Shown piece after piece: positions 18,601-26,863 of a DNA stretch of 64,000 nucleotides. The notes under the pieces are model-generated. The model had not been told where the DNA came from. It searched no databases and was given only the letters and a program-made list of their open reading frames with translations. A program made the position numbers and the translations under genes. Origin of the DNA: Deltaproteobacteria bacterium (GTDB lineage Bacteria; Myxococcota; UBA727; VGSZ01); contig JACOUT010000002.1 of NCBI GenBank assembly GCA_016177705.1, forward strand, positions 124,001 through 188,000, read 5' to 3'. Each line of letters opens with the position of its first letter. The stretch's first letter is position 1.

Positions 18601-19145
18601 TCGGTCCCATCGGCGAGGCGGTGGACAAGACCGGCAAGCTGCCGGGCATGAAGCTCGGCGCTGCGTCGACGGACAAGGGGCTGAACCTGCAGGGCTTCAC
18701 CGCGCTCACCAAGTTCATCGGCGGGCGCCTCAAGCTCGACAAGCCGATCGACGCCGACACGCCGCTCGGCAAGATGAACATCACCGGGTCGGCCGGGCTC
18801 GACGCCGGCATGGACTTCACCTCGACCCTGCAGCTCACGCCGGCCATGGTCGCCAAGCTCACCGGCAACAAGATCAAGGTGAAGGAGGCGGTGCCGGTGC
18901 CGCTCAAGATCGGCGGCACCTGGGACAAGCCCAAGGTCTCGGGCGTCGACGTCGGCAAGCTGGTGGTGGCGCTGGTGGCCGCCGCCGGCAAGGACGCGCT
19001 CTCGGGCGCGGTCGACGACTTCCTCGGCGGCGGCGACGACAAGAAGGGTGACAAGAAGGGCGACAAGAAGAAGGGCAAGAAGAAGGACAAGAAGTCCACC
19101 GAGGAGAAGGCGATGGACGCGGCCAAGGGGCTGCTCGGCAACTGA
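15669..19145 (+). CDS. AsmA-family protein (inner-membrane anchored, large periplasmic)
   Basis: A 1158-residue protein from ATG 15669. The N-terminus MKKKILLAFGAVFGVLVLVV is a membrane anchor. It is followed by the typical AsmA opening (IDPEQLVNEKKDALLKDLST, GREVTAGKVTASLG). Long repeats of beta-type segments then alternate with phrases such as LDVDLGAWGALLPADAPAP and FDDLRQTIPGAASLPAGGRL; these recur three times, as expected for repeating groove modules of AsmA/TamB-like lipid-transfer bridges. The AsmA C-terminal region (residues about 900-1110) precedes a Lys/Gly/Asp tail ending KKKGKKKDKKSTEEKAM. A role in outer-membrane lipid transport or homeostasis is known for the family; the specific lipid is unknown. 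Confidence 0.88.
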   Translation: MKKKILLAFGAVFGVLVLVVIGAVVLIDPEQLVNEKKDALLKDLSTTIGREVTAGKVTASLGSQLKARVEQVQIAGLPGKQPALYVGAVDVRFSLVRALLSFGRDLHVERFGIKGLQLRAARDSDARWDFQDMLDKLAADEAAPKEPKERGDQSFLQGARIAELVIEDGVLELDDKVLGRPLQAYDVDIQTSDVVLGDPLMVSLHAMLRDGQRESPIDAKARLAVLPKDLSFDPLPDLELDAKLLDVDLGAWGALLPADAPAPVRGTLRTSLKATLKDDLQRIAVDGTINARELVLRDALSPLATAAERAAAPRGRPLSADIELALERDAKEQRTKVSKLTLKGSGLDLAATLEAKGSGLAGLEQADVKASAQDLAALLQALPPSLRGLPDEAKIEGPMQAHLTAAGESLDLSVNLDAARVRYLDVPDDKTVAEATAALFDKPAGRPLNVTLHGKRTRSALDVDKLELVLDTAKIAGTLSLPTEKGAPLVADVASGPVQLASLKSLAPPFAEALGKGQRVDGTVELKVMALSDGGKQVADAALELRALDVNLASTTMRGAGSITVKAQPQGGDVDLTVLANLDGLSVTKRAADGSTTLSKPAGLPLRLDAVAKKTKSRADFSKLALAIGRSTLNGRGSIADPDKEASRLDIDLGQVQLGFDDLRQTIPGAASLPAGGRLAGNVKLAGGTSSETLAVDARGLNVAFGSSRFAGDVNLKNLSTPVLDVKLTQIDLAFDDVRGLSASAADLPPGGRLKGTLTMSGDTKKSASVKAGLKIDSLTAADSSLKGQIEIENLDKPRFELTLTADKLNVDKLREAFSSDTDEKTKKKKDDNPHGLSKETRALLADVNGKGSLNAARAIVKGIPVTNFKSALTMTRGKLKFDTLEFGLYGGTMTATGSAIDLPAEKTGYDLKLAGKDIDFGAAMAEQTGLGRIFSGSISPKLEVKGRGLAAGDFAISAEGPAEMKFKSLSISTLDLLGPIGEAVDKTGKLPGMKLGAASTDKGLNLQGFTALTKFIGGRLKLDKPIDADTPLGKMNITGSAGLDAGMDFTSTLQLTPAMVAKLTGNKIKVKEAVPVPLKIGGTWDKPKVSGVDVGKLVVALVAAAGKDALSGAVDDFLGGGDDKKGDKKGDKKKGKKKDKKSTEEKAMDAAKGLLGN

Positions 19146-19171
19146 GCAGCGCGCCCGCTCGGCAAGATTGG

Positions 19172-21091
19172 CTACTGCCGACGATACCTATCGCGCCCGG
19201 CAGCAACGGCGCGCGACCAACCGGCGGCGTCGGCGACCGTGAAGCGATAGCGCGCGCCCCATGACGTCGTCACCGTCAGGTCGTCGTCGCGGCCGGAGAC
19301 GTTGGCGACGTCCTTGAGCCGCAGGGTCAAGGTCTGGTGCCCGACCGACAGCCCGGTCGGCGTCCAGCTCAAGGTGTCGCCGCGCAGCTCGAGCACGCCG
19401 TCGCTGCGCAGCCAGTCGTTGCCGTCGGAGGCGCGCTTGGCCTCGGCCCGGCGCTGCTCCGATGCACCGTGTGACGCCGGCGGCGCGGCCGCTGGGCGGT
19501 CGGCGAGCGGTGGCGCCGTGGTGCAGTCGACGATGACGACGGCGCCCGGCTGGAGCGTCACCCTCTTCAGCTCCTCCACCTTGCCGGTGACGCAGCGCAG
19601 CCGCCACGTGCCGGCGACCAGCTCCGTCTTGAGCGGTGCCGTGCCGAGCAGCTTGGCGCCGAGGTAGACCTGCGTCGTCGGCGACCCGCGCACGGCGACC
19701 ACGCCGCGCGGCAGCGCCTCGCTGGCGATGAGGCGATCGGCCGGCTGCTCATCGACGGCGGCGCGCTCAGCGCCTGCGGCCACGTCGTCGCCGCCTTCCG
19801 AGGGCGCAGCCTCGGCCTCCACCGGCACGACCAGCGGCGCCACTTCCCGCGCCACTTCCCGCGCCAGGTCACGCGCCTCTGCGCGCTGCTCGGTGAGCGC
19901 CGGAGCGGCGCCACCGCGCCACGCGAGCCAGCCGCCGAGCGCGGCCACCACGATGACGAGCGCGACGCCGCTCGCCGCCAAGAGCGCGCGCGGCGCCGGC
20001 TTGGCGCGCGCGCTCACCGTCATCGTCCTGCCGGTGGCCTCGCTGGTCGGTGCGCCGGCGAGCGTGATGGTGGCCTCGTGGCCGGTGACCGTCGCTGGCA
20101 GGCCGTCCTTCAGCGCCTGGCCCCGCGGCGGCTGCGGCAACGCCATCGCGTCCTTCACGGAGATCGAGACGTGCTCACGACCGGACGGCGTCACCCCCAT
20201 CAGCGTCTCGGCGATGTTGCGCGCGCTCTGCGGGCGCCGCCCGGGGTCCTTCTCGAGGCAGGCGAGCGTCAGCGCCTGCACGGTCTCGGGGATCCTCGGG
20301 TTCAGCTCGCGCGGCGGCCGCGCCACCTTGCGCTGGATCGCCTCCATCTCCTCGAGCGTGCTGTTGCCGCGAAACGGCCGCACGCCGGTCATCAGCCAGT
20401 AGAGCGTGACGCCAAGCGCGTAGATGTCGCAGCGCGGGTCTGCGGTGTTGCCCGCGAGGTACTCGGGCGCCATGTAGGGGATCTTGCCCTTCAGCTCGCC
20501 GGTCTGGGTGATGCGATCGTTGCTCTGTGGACGCGCGATGCCGAAGTCGACGACCTTGGTGATGCCCTCGCGCGACACCATCAGGTTGTCGGGGCTGACG
20601 TCGCGATGCACCAAGCTGTTGTCATGTGCACAGGCGAGGCCGAGCGCGGCGTCGGCGACGCACGCGGCGACGACGTCGAGCGGCAGCGGCTTGCCTGAGA
20701 ACCAGGTGCGGCGGGCAAGATCGGAGAGCGTCAGGCCGTCGACGTACTCCATGGCCAGGTAGTAGCTGCCGCCCGCTTCGCCGAGCTCGAAGACCTGCAC
20801 CACGTTCGGGTGGTTGAGCTGCGCGCTGGTGCGCCCCTCGCGCAAGAACAGCTCGAGGTAGCGCGCGTCGCCCGCGAGCTGCGGCAGGATGCGTTTGACG
20901 ACGAGCGTCTTCTTGAAGCCGCCGGGCCGCAGCAGCTCGGCGAGGTAGACCTCGGCCATGCCGCCGGCGGCGAGGCGCTTGGTGAGCGTGTAGGGCCCGA
21001 GCTGCTCGGCGGGCGCCGCCGGCACGGGCAGCAGCGAGGCCTCCGGCCGCGTCTCGCCGCTCCAGGCGTTGGCGTCGTCGTCCCCCGTCAT
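19172..21091 (-). CDS. Transmembrane Ser/Thr protein kinase with PEGA-like and PH-like C-terminus
   Basis: A 639-residue Hanks-type kinase. The kinase domain (about residues 30-295) has the glycine loop LAAGGMAEVYLA, the VVKRILPQL lysine, HRDVSPDNLM and DFGIARP, so all catalytic residues are present. A single membrane span lies near residues 370-390 (LLAASGVALVIVVAALGGWL). The outside part holds a PEGA-like module (VVAVRGSPTTQVYLGAKLLG). A last about 80 residues (WLRSDGVLELRGDTLSWTPT, LRLKDVANVSGRDDDLTV) resemble a PH or GRAM-like beta domain. Orientation predicts a cytoplasmic kinase with extracytoplasmic sensor. Such kinases are abundant in myxobacteria. Substrate unknown. Confidence 0.92.
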   Translation of the reverse strand: MTGDDDANAWSGETRPEASLLPVPAAPAEQLGPYTLTKRLAAGGMAEVYLAELLRPGGFKKTLVVKRILPQLAGDARYLELFLREGRTSAQLNHPNVVQVFELGEAGGSYYLAMEYVDGLTLSDLARRTWFSGKPLPLDVVAACVADAALGLACAHDNSLVHRDVSPDNLMVSREGITKVVDFGIARPQSNDRITQTGELKGKIPYMAPEYLAGNTADPRCDIYALGVTLYWLMTGVRPFRGNSTLEEMEAIQRKVARPPRELNPRIPETVQALTLACLEKDPGRRPQSARNIAETLMGVTPSGREHVSISVKDAMALPQPPRGQALKDGLPATVTGHEATITLAGAPTSEATGRTMTVSARAKPAPRALLAASGVALVIVVAALGGWLAWRGGAAPALTEQRAEARDLAREVAREVAPLVVPVEAEAAPSEGGDDVAAGAERAAVDEQPADRLIASEALPRGVVAVRGSPTTQVYLGAKLLGTAPLKTELVAGTWRLRCVTGKVEELKRVTLQPGAVVIVDCTTAPPLADRPAAAPPASHGASEQRRAEAKRASDGNDWLRSDGVLELRGDTLSWTPTGLSVGHQTLTLRLKDVANVSGRDDDLTVTTSWGARYRFTVADAAGWSRAVAAGRDRYRRQ

Positions 21092-21119
21092 GCGGTCGAC
21101 AGTAGCACCGGCGCCCGGG

Positions 21120-23393
21120 TCACGTGACCGCGAGGACCTCGCGTACGTCGGTGTGGCCCGCGATGGCCTTGACCAGGCCGTCCTCGCGCATGCTCACCAC
21201 GGCGTCGCCGAGCACGCGCCGCAGCTCGTCCGCCGTCGAGCGACGCGCGATGGCGGGGCGAAGCGCGTCGGTGACGGTGAGCGCCTCATGGATGGCGATG
21301 CGGCCATGGTAGCCGCTATGGCCGCATGCATCGCAACCGACCGCTCGCCAGGTGCGCACCTCGCCGCCGGCCGCGGCGCGCGCACGCGCCAGCGTCTCGG
21401 CGCCGACCAGGCGCTCGAGAGACGCCAGCTCGTCCTCGGTGGGCGGCTCCGCCACCTTGCAGGAGGCGCACAGCTTGCGCACCAGCCGTTGCGCCAGCAC
21501 GCCCGAGAGCGCGTCGGCCACCGTGAAGGGCTCGAGCCCCATGTCGAGCAGGCGCGCGATGGTGTCGATGGCGCTCTTGGTGTGCAGCGTCGACAGCACC
21601 AGGTGGCCGGTGAGCGAGGCCTCCACCGCGAGCGCGGCGGTCTCGAGGTCGCGCATCTCGCCGATCATGATGACGTCGGGATCGGCGCGCAGGAAGCTGC
21701 GCAGCGCGGCCGCGAACGTCAGCTCGATCTTCTGCTGCACGTGCACCTGGCGCATGCCGGGCGCCAGGATCTCGACCGGATCCTCCGCGGTCCACACCTT
21801 GAGCTGCGAGGTGTCGAGCGTCGACAGCATGCCGTGCACGGTGGTGGTCTTGCCCACGCCGGTCGGGCCCACGCACAGGATGAGACCGTGGTCGAGCGAG
21901 AGCCAGCCGCGCACGGCGTCGGCGTTCCTCGGCGACAGCAGCAAGTCGTCGAAGCCGACGACGCGCGTGCCGAGCAGGATGCGCAGCACGAAGTCTTCGT
22001 TGTCATCGACGGTGGGGATGGTGGTGACGCGCACGTCGATGTGCTGTCCGTCGGGCGCGGCCACGCGCATCTTGCCGTCCTGCGGTCGGCGCCGCTCGGC
22101 GATGTCGAGGCTGGCCATCACCTTGAGGCGCACCGACAGCGCGCTTCGGTGCTTGCCCGCGATGTCGGGCACGTCGACACAGCGGCCGTCGATGCGCAGG
22201 CGCACCCTGATGGGCCGATCGTCGCCGTTCGGCTCGAGGTGGATGTCGGAGGCGCCGCGCTGCCAGGCGCTCACCACGAGCTGGTTGACCAGACGAACCA
22301 CGCCGTCTTGGTCGCGGCTCGGGTCGGCGTGCGAGTCGCCGGCCATGGCCCGGCTCGGCGGCGTCGTGCCGAGCGCGGACAGGCGCAGCGCCGTGGTCTT
22401 CTGCGCGATGTTGGTGCCCGCGTCGCGCAGCGACTCGGCGACCACGCGCTTGAGCTGGCTCTCGGTCACGAGCACCACGCGGATGCGCAGGCGGCTTTGG
22501 AAGCGCAGCATGTCGATGGCGTCGGTGACCATGGGATCGGCGATGGCCACGGTCAGCACGTTGGCGTCGATGTCGACGGGCAGCACGCCGTACTTGCTCA
22601 TGATGTCGCGTGGCACCGCCTTGAGCGCCGCCGGGTTCAGCGCCACCTGGTCGAGGTCGACCAGCGGCAGCAGGAACTTGGCCGCCAAGGCGCGCGCCAG
22701 ATCGGCCTCCGACAGGATGCCGATCTCGACCAGCACCTCGCCGAGGCGCTTACCGGGCCGGCGCTTCTGCTCGGCGAGTGCCAGATCGATCTCGGCCTGC
22801 GTCACGAATGCCGACTCCACCAGCACGTCGCCGAGGCGCATCTTCTTCCTGCGCTGCGCCAGCACCGCCTCGTCGATGGCCGGGCGGTCGCTCTTCTGCA
22901 GCTCCGCCAAAGCAACCGCGATGGGCACGCGCTTGCCATCGCCGGCCGGGGCGCGCGGCGCGCCCTCGGCGTCGAGCAGGCCCTCGGCCGCGAGCGCGGC
23001 GCCGAGCGCGCCGTCTCGCTCCGCGTGGTTGACGGCATGCCCGAAGATGAACAGCTCGCCGTGCGCGTCGTTCTCGTCGACGGGCGTGGCGAAGAAGCCA
23101 GCCTCCGCTTCCACGTCGCCGAGCGCCGCGCGCACGTGCAACGCATTGCCGCCGGCGACCTGCACGCGGAACACCTCGGTGTCGGTCGAACGCGGCGGCG
23201 CGCTGCCCGGCTCCTTCTTGAAGGCGAGCCAGGCGACGTTCTCTGCCGGCTCCGGCCGGCTTTGGCCGTCGACGGTCAGGGCGAGCGTCGGCTCGCCGGG
23301 CGCGAAGCCCTCGACGGTGCCCTCGAGCACGGCGCCGGTCACCAGGTGGACCTCGACCTTGCCTTGCTGCGTGGTGCGGGCGGTGCTGGTCAT
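21120..23393 (-). CDS. GspE/PilB-type secretion or pilus assembly ATPase
   Basis: A 757-residue T2SS/T4P-superfamily ATPase. A GspE N-terminal (MshEN) region covers about residues 185-350, with the repeated RLGEVLVE and LGDVLVES type phrases. The ATPase core has Walker A GPTGVGKTTT near residue 510, an Asp box and Walker B-like PDVIMIGEMRD. A C-terminal Zn-binding tetracysteine (CASC ... CDAC) precedes GHSGYHGR, as in GspE and PilB. The first about 150 residues are an extra domain (VEVHLVTGAVLEGTVEGFAP) absent from GspE. No other secretion or pilus genes are nearby, so it is an orphan ATPase whose machine is elsewhere. Confidence 0.92.
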   Translation of the reverse strand: MTSTARTTQQGKVEVHLVTGAVLEGTVEGFAPGEPTLALTVDGQSRPEPAENVAWLAFKKEPGSAPPRSTDTEVFRVQVAGGNALHVRAALGDVEAEAGFFATPVDENDAHGELFIFGHAVNHAERDGALGAALAAEGLLDAEGAPRAPAGDGKRVPIAVALAELQKSDRPAIDEAVLAQRRKKMRLGDVLVESAFVTQAEIDLALAEQKRRPGKRLGEVLVEIGILSEADLARALAAKFLLPLVDLDQVALNPAALKAVPRDIMSKYGVLPVDIDANVLTVAIADPMVTDAIDMLRFQSRLRIRVVLVTESQLKRVVAESLRDAGTNIAQKTTALRLSALGTTPPSRAMAGDSHADPSRDQDGVVRLVNQLVVSAWQRGASDIHLEPNGDDRPIRVRLRIDGRCVDVPDIAGKHRSALSVRLKVMASLDIAERRRPQDGKMRVAAPDGQHIDVRVTTIPTVDDNEDFVLRILLGTRVVGFDDLLLSPRNADAVRGWLSLDHGLILCVGPTGVGKTTTVHGMLSTLDTSQLKVWTAEDPVEILAPGMRQVHVQQKIELTFAAALRSFLRADPDVIMIGEMRDLETAALAVEASLTGHLVLSTLHTKSAIDTIARLLDMGLEPFTVADALSGVLAQRLVRKLCASCKVAEPPTEDELASLERLVGAETLARARAAAGGEVRTWRAVGCDACGHSGYHGRIAIHEALTVTDALRPAIARRSTADELRRVLGDAVVSMREDGLVKAIAGHTDVREVLAVT

Positions 23394-23404
23394 CGACCGA
23401 GCCA

Positions 23405-23442
23405 GTCTAGCAGGCGCGTCCCCGGCGCTGGCGAGGCTAGAC
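23405..23442 (-). terminator. Inverted repeat after eutL, possible terminator
   Basis: GTCTAGC at 23405-23411 is mirrored by GCTAGAC at 23436-23442, with a GC-rich loop between. It lies between the end of eutL (23462) and the start of the ATPase gene (23393), where an end to the eut transcript would be expected. There is no T-tract, so intrinsic termination is only a possibility. Confidence 0.35.
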
Positions 23443-23461
23443 GGCTACCCGGGAGCGCGGC

Positions 23462-24160
23462 TCAGCGTCGCAGCCGATCAGGCCGTCGCGCCGCCGCCAG
23501 CGGCGCTCGGGTCACGTCGCGGATGGCCTCGACGAACGCGTCGCGCGCCGCCTCGAGCGCGGGCAAGGCGCCGGTCAAGAAGGCGCCGCCGAAGTTGGTC
23601 TCGGACGGCGGCGGGATCCACTTGCCGAGCTTCACGGGTGCCGCCTTGAGCGCGGCGTCGACGCCGACCGCGCTCTCGAGCGGCGGTGCGATCAGGTAGG
23701 CCATCGGCTCACCGGGCGCGATGCCCGCCTGTGGCGCCAGGTAGCGGCCGGTCTCGGCGATCACGTGGGCAAGGAACGCCGGCTGCCCCTGCACGCCGGT
23801 GGCATCACCCGGGAAGGTCTGGAAGCGCACGCGGCGCAGGGCGTCCTTCAGCGCCCACAGCGCCTCCGCCACCTCGTCGGGGTGCTCACCGGCGACGACG
23901 CCGAGCACCTCGCCCGACAGCGGCCCCGAGCCGTGCTTGCTGCCCGCGTAGAAGCTGCGCCCGAACACCACGTCGACACGCGCGTGCTTGGTGCACTCGT
24001 CGAGCGCGACGTAGAGCGAGTCATCTTGATCACAGGTGACCAGACCGGCGCTCGTGTGCTTGGTCGGGTCGAGGCCGAGCGCGGCGGCGAGCTGCCCGTC
24101 GACGGCGTCGATCTGCCGACAGGTGAGCAAGACGGGCCAGAGGTCGACCAGGTCGCTCAT
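23462..24160 (-). CDS. eutL: Ethanolamine microcompartment shell protein EutL
   Basis: A 232-residue protein close in length to E. coli EutL (219) and aligning along its whole length. Shared blocks include LGLISADSDD-like AGLVTCDQDDSLYVALDECT, VVFGRSFYAGSKHG, QPAFLAHVIAETGRYL, GEPMAYLIAPPLESAVGVDA and WIPPPSETNFGGAFLTG. EutL is a tandem-BMC trimer that forms gated pores in the ethanolamine microcompartment shell. It is the third gene of a tight leftward eutB-eutC-eutL run, 3 bp after eutC. No other shell or eut genes are in the window, which is unusual for a BMC protein. Confidence 0.95.
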   Translation of the reverse strand: MSDLVDLWPVLLTCRQIDAVDGQLAAALGLDPTKHTSAGLVTCDQDDSLYVALDECTKHARVDVVFGRSFYAGSKHGSGPLSGEVLGVVAGEHPDEVAEALWALKDALRRVRFQTFPGDATGVQGQPAFLAHVIAETGRYLAPQAGIAPGEPMAYLIAPPLESAVGVDAALKAAPVKLGKWIPPPSETNFGGAFLTGALPALEAARDAFVEAIRDVTRAPLAAARRPDRLRR

Positions 24161-24163
24161 CGC

Positions 24164-25042
24164 TCAACCACCGTGACCAACGACGTCGCGCCGCGGCCGC
24201 ACCAGGTGCAGGCCGCCGCCGCCGGCGTCGAAGGTGCGGCGCAACAGCAGGGCGCACTCGCGCGCGGCCGCCGCGGGCGGCAGGCCGAGCGGGCGGATGT
24301 TGGAGATGCAGTTCTTCTCGGCGTTGTCTTGGCCGAGGCGCGGCTTGAACGCCGTGTAGATCGACAGCGAGTCGCCGGTGCCGAGCCCCGGCCGTTCGCC
24401 GACGATGATGAGGGTGCTGCGCGCACCCGTGAGCGCGCCGATCTCGTCAGCCACACCGATGCGCGCGTGGCGCACGAACAGCGGCTTGCCGACGCGCAGC
24501 CCCACCTGCGCCAGCTCGCGGCACAGGGCAGGGACCAGCTCCGCGCCTTGCAGCAGCAGCGCGCGCGCGGACAAGCCGTCGCCGGCGATCAGCTGCACGT
24601 CGACGCCGCGATCGGCGGTGCGCTCGAGCTGCGCGCGGCTCTCGTCGTCGAGGCGGCGGCCGTGGTCGGGGTGAAGCAGGTGCTCCGCCAGGTCTTTGCA
24701 CCGGCTTCGGAGGGCGACCAGCCCGACCTTGGCCGGCCACTCGGGGGGCACGCTCGAGTGCACCGCGTCGAGCGCGATGGCGTGCTCGGCGCGAAGCTGC
24801 AGATAGGCGGGGGTCAGGTAGCGCGTGCCGGTGCGGCCTTGCACCACCCGCGCCGGCGTGGCGTCGACGACGCGGCGCGCCTCGTGCGGGTCGATGGGCA
24901 CCTGGCGCGGCGCGTTCCTCGGCGCGCAGCCGTCCTCGCACGGTTCGGCCGGCGCCGAGACCGGGCCCATGGCCGGCACCGTCAGCGTCTCCTTGACCAC
25001 CTCGCGCACGAGCCGCACGAGTGCGTCACGGTCGAGCTTCAT
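24164..25042 (-). CDS. eutC: Ethanolamine ammonia-lyase small subunit
   Basis: A 292-residue EutC. Recognisable family blocks: GRTGTRYLTPAYLQLRAEHA, LAEHLLHPDHGRRLDDES, DVQLIAGDGLSARA, LRVGKPLFVRHARIGVADEI, IIVGERPGLGTGDSLSIYTA and CISNIRPLGLPPAAAA. With EutB it forms the adenosylcobalamin-dependent enzyme that converts ethanolamine to acetaldehyde and ammonia; EutC contributes to cobalamin binding. An N-terminal extension holds the Cys-containing PCEDGCAPRNA segment. The ATG overlaps the eutB stop (ATGA), implying coupled translation and equal subunit amounts. Next gene is eutL. Confidence 0.96.
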   Translation of the reverse strand: MKLDRDALVRLVREVVKETLTVPAMGPVSAPAEPCEDGCAPRNAPRQVPIDPHEARRVVDATPARVVQGRTGTRYLTPAYLQLRAEHAIALDAVHSSVPPEWPAKVGLVALRSRCKDLAEHLLHPDHGRRLDDESRAQLERTADRGVDVQLIAGDGLSARALLLQGAELVPALCRELAQVGLRVGKPLFVRHARIGVADEIGALTGARSTLIIVGERPGLGTGDSLSIYTAFKPRLGQDNAEKNCISNIRPLGLPPAAAARECALLLRRTFDAGGGGLHLVRPRRDVVGHGG

Positions 25043-26478
25043 CGGCGCGCTCCCGTGGTCTTCTCGGTGAGCGAGCGGCGCGGCGAGGTCGAGAACAGCG
25101 AGGCGTCACCGGCGCGCGCGGTCAGCTTGCCGTGCTTCCACAGGCCCATCGACTCGAGCCACGCCTCGAATTCGGGCGCGGGCTTGAGGCCGAGCAGCTC
25201 GCGCAAGGCCGCGTTGTTGTGAAACGACGTGGTCTGGTAGTTCAACATGACGTCGTCACCCATGGGGATACCCATCAGGTAGTTGACGCCCGCCATGGCG
25301 AGCAGCAGCTCCAGGTTCTCCTGGTCGTTCTGGTCGGCCTCGGCGTGGTTGGTGTAGCAAGCGTCGCAACCCATCGGGATGCCCATCAGCTTGCCCATGA
25401 AGTGGTCCTCGAGGCCGGCGCGCGTGATCTGCTTGCCGTCGCGCAGGTACTCGGGGCCGATGAAGCCGACGACGGAGTTGAGCAGGAACGGCTGATAGCG
25501 ACGCGCGAGCCCGTAGGCGCGCGCCTCCATGGTCACCTGGTCGGTGTCGTGGTGCGCGTTCGACGACAGCGCGGTGCCCTGCCCGGTCTCGAAGTACATG
25601 ACGTTCGGGCCCTGCGCGGTGCCCTCGCGCTTGGTCTGATCCCAGGCCTCGTCGAGCAGCTTGACGCTGACGCCGAAGTTCTTGTTCGCGCCCTCGCTGC
25701 CCGCGATCGATTGGAACATCAGGTCGAGCGGCGCGCCTCGTTTCATCGCCTCCATCTGCACCGTCAGGTGCGCGAGCACGCAGTTCTGCGTGGGCACGCG
25801 GAAGCGACGCATCAGATCCTTGGTGGCCTTCAGGATGTCGGCGCACTTGTCGACGTCATCGGTGCTGGGGTTGACGCCGATGACCGCGTCACCGTTGCCG
25901 AACGACAGACCGTCTTTCACCGCCGCCAGCACCCCGTCGACGTCGTCGAGCGGGTGGTTCGGCTGCAGGCGCGAGGAGATGCGCCCGGGCAGGCCGAGCG
26001 TGCCGTTGCAGCGCACCACCACGCGGATCTTCTTGCCCGCCATGACGAGGTCGAGGTTCGACATCAGCTTGGCGACGGCCGCGGCCATCTCGGGGGTGAG
26101 GCCGGGCGTCACCTCGCGGATCTCGTCGCCGCCCGTCTTGGTGTCGAGCAGCCACTCGCGGAATTCGCCGACGCTCCAGCCGCACACGCGCCGATAGGCG
26201 CGCTCGGCCGCTGGGTGCGCGAGCGCGTCCTCGACCACGCGCGTGACCTCGTCGGTCTCGTAGGGCACCGACGGGCTCTCGCGAAGATCCTTGAGCGTCA
26301 GCTCGGAGACCACGCGCTTGGCGGCCGCCATCTCGCGCATGGAGCTGGCCGCGAGCCCCGCTTGCACGTCACCCGAGCGCGGCTCGTTGGCCTTGGCGAG
26401 CGCCTGCTTGACGCTGTCGAAGGTGAAGGTCTCGCCAAAGAGCGTCGTCGACAGCCGCACCGGGGCGTTTTCCTCCAC
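25039..26478 (-). CDS. eutB: Ethanolamine ammonia-lyase large subunit
   Basis: A 479-residue EutB (E. coli 453). Near-identity to the family is seen in FTFDSVKQALAKANEPRSGD, CNGTLGLPGRISSRLQPNHP, LSFGNGDAVIGVNPSTDDV, FETGQGTALSSNAHHDTDQV, GFIGPEYLRDGKQITRAGLE and MGCDACYTNHAEADQND. These contain the substrate and cobalamin-site residues of the TIM barrel. The start is GTG at 26478 with only a weak ribosome binding site; a few first residues could be wrong. It is the first gene of the operon, divergent from the small gene at 26552 across 73 bp that should hold the promoter. Confidence 0.96.
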   Translation of the reverse strand: MEENAPVRLSTTLFGETFTFDSVKQALAKANEPRSGDVQAGLAASSMREMAAAKRVVSELTLKDLRESPSVPYETDEVTRVVEDALAHPAAERAYRRVCGWSVGEFREWLLDTKTGGDEIREVTPGLTPEMAAAVAKLMSNLDLVMAGKKIRVVVRCNGTLGLPGRISSRLQPNHPLDDVDGVLAAVKDGLSFGNGDAVIGVNPSTDDVDKCADILKATKDLMRRFRVPTQNCVLAHLTVQMEAMKRGAPLDLMFQSIAGSEGANKNFGVSVKLLDEAWDQTKREGTAQGPNVMYFETGQGTALSSNAHHDTDQVTMEARAYGLARRYQPFLLNSVVGFIGPEYLRDGKQITRAGLEDHFMGKLMGIPMGCDACYTNHAEADQNDQENLELLLAMAGVNYLMGIPMGDDVMLNYQTTSFHNNAALRELLGLKPAPEFEAWLESMGLWKHGKLTARAGDASLFSTSPRRSLTEKTTGARR

Positions 26479-26551
26479 GGCGGGTCACGGTTCAAGGGCC
26501 CTGTGCTAGAGAGCGGTCGGCGAGCGGTTTTGCCTTTCCCCGGGAGGACCA

Positions 26552-26800
26552 ATGTCGGACGAAGAGATGAAGGCGGAGCTGGAGCGGCTGCGCAAAGAGA
26601 ACGAGGCGCTCAAGGCCGGCAAGGCCAAGGGCGGCCAGTTCTCGCTCAAGGTGAGCGAGAAGGGCGCGGTCAGCGTCTACGGCATGGGGCGCTTTCCGGT
26701 GACGCTCTATCAGGAGCAGTGGCAGAAGCTGCTCGAGCACGGCGACGAGATCCGGCAGTTCATCAAGGACAACGTCGACCGCTTGAAGAAGAAAGACTGA
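26552..26800 (+). CDS. Small conserved-looking protein with N-terminal coiled coil
   Basis: An 82-residue protein preceded by GGGAGGA four bases from the ATG, a very good ribosome binding site. Residues 3-20 (EEMKAELERLRKENEALK) form a leucine-heptad coiled coil. The rest (SLKVSEKGAVSVYGMGRFPV, TLYQEQWQKLLEHGDEIRQF) looks like a small beta-hairpin plus helix. It looks like a compact intact gene with good coding bias. Function unknown; no domain recognised. Confidence 0.8.
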   Translation: MSDEEMKAELERLRKENEALKAGKAKGGQFSLKVSEKGAVSVYGMGRFPVTLYQEQWQKLLEHGDEIRQFIKDNVDRLKKKD

Positions 26801-26840
26801 CGGCCCGGAGCCCCAGCGACACGCACTGGGCCCCGGGCCG
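26801..26840. terminator. Strong hairpin between convergent genes
   Basis: CGGCCCGGAGCCCCAG at 26801-26816 pairs with CTGGGCCCCGGGCCG at 26826-26840, with one mismatch and one bulge. It begins directly after the stop of the 82-residue gene and lies before the convergent lipoprotein stop, so it can act for both strands. No T-run is present. Confidence 0.6.
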
Positions 26841-26863
26841 CCTCGGCTCGGCGAGCGCTTCGG

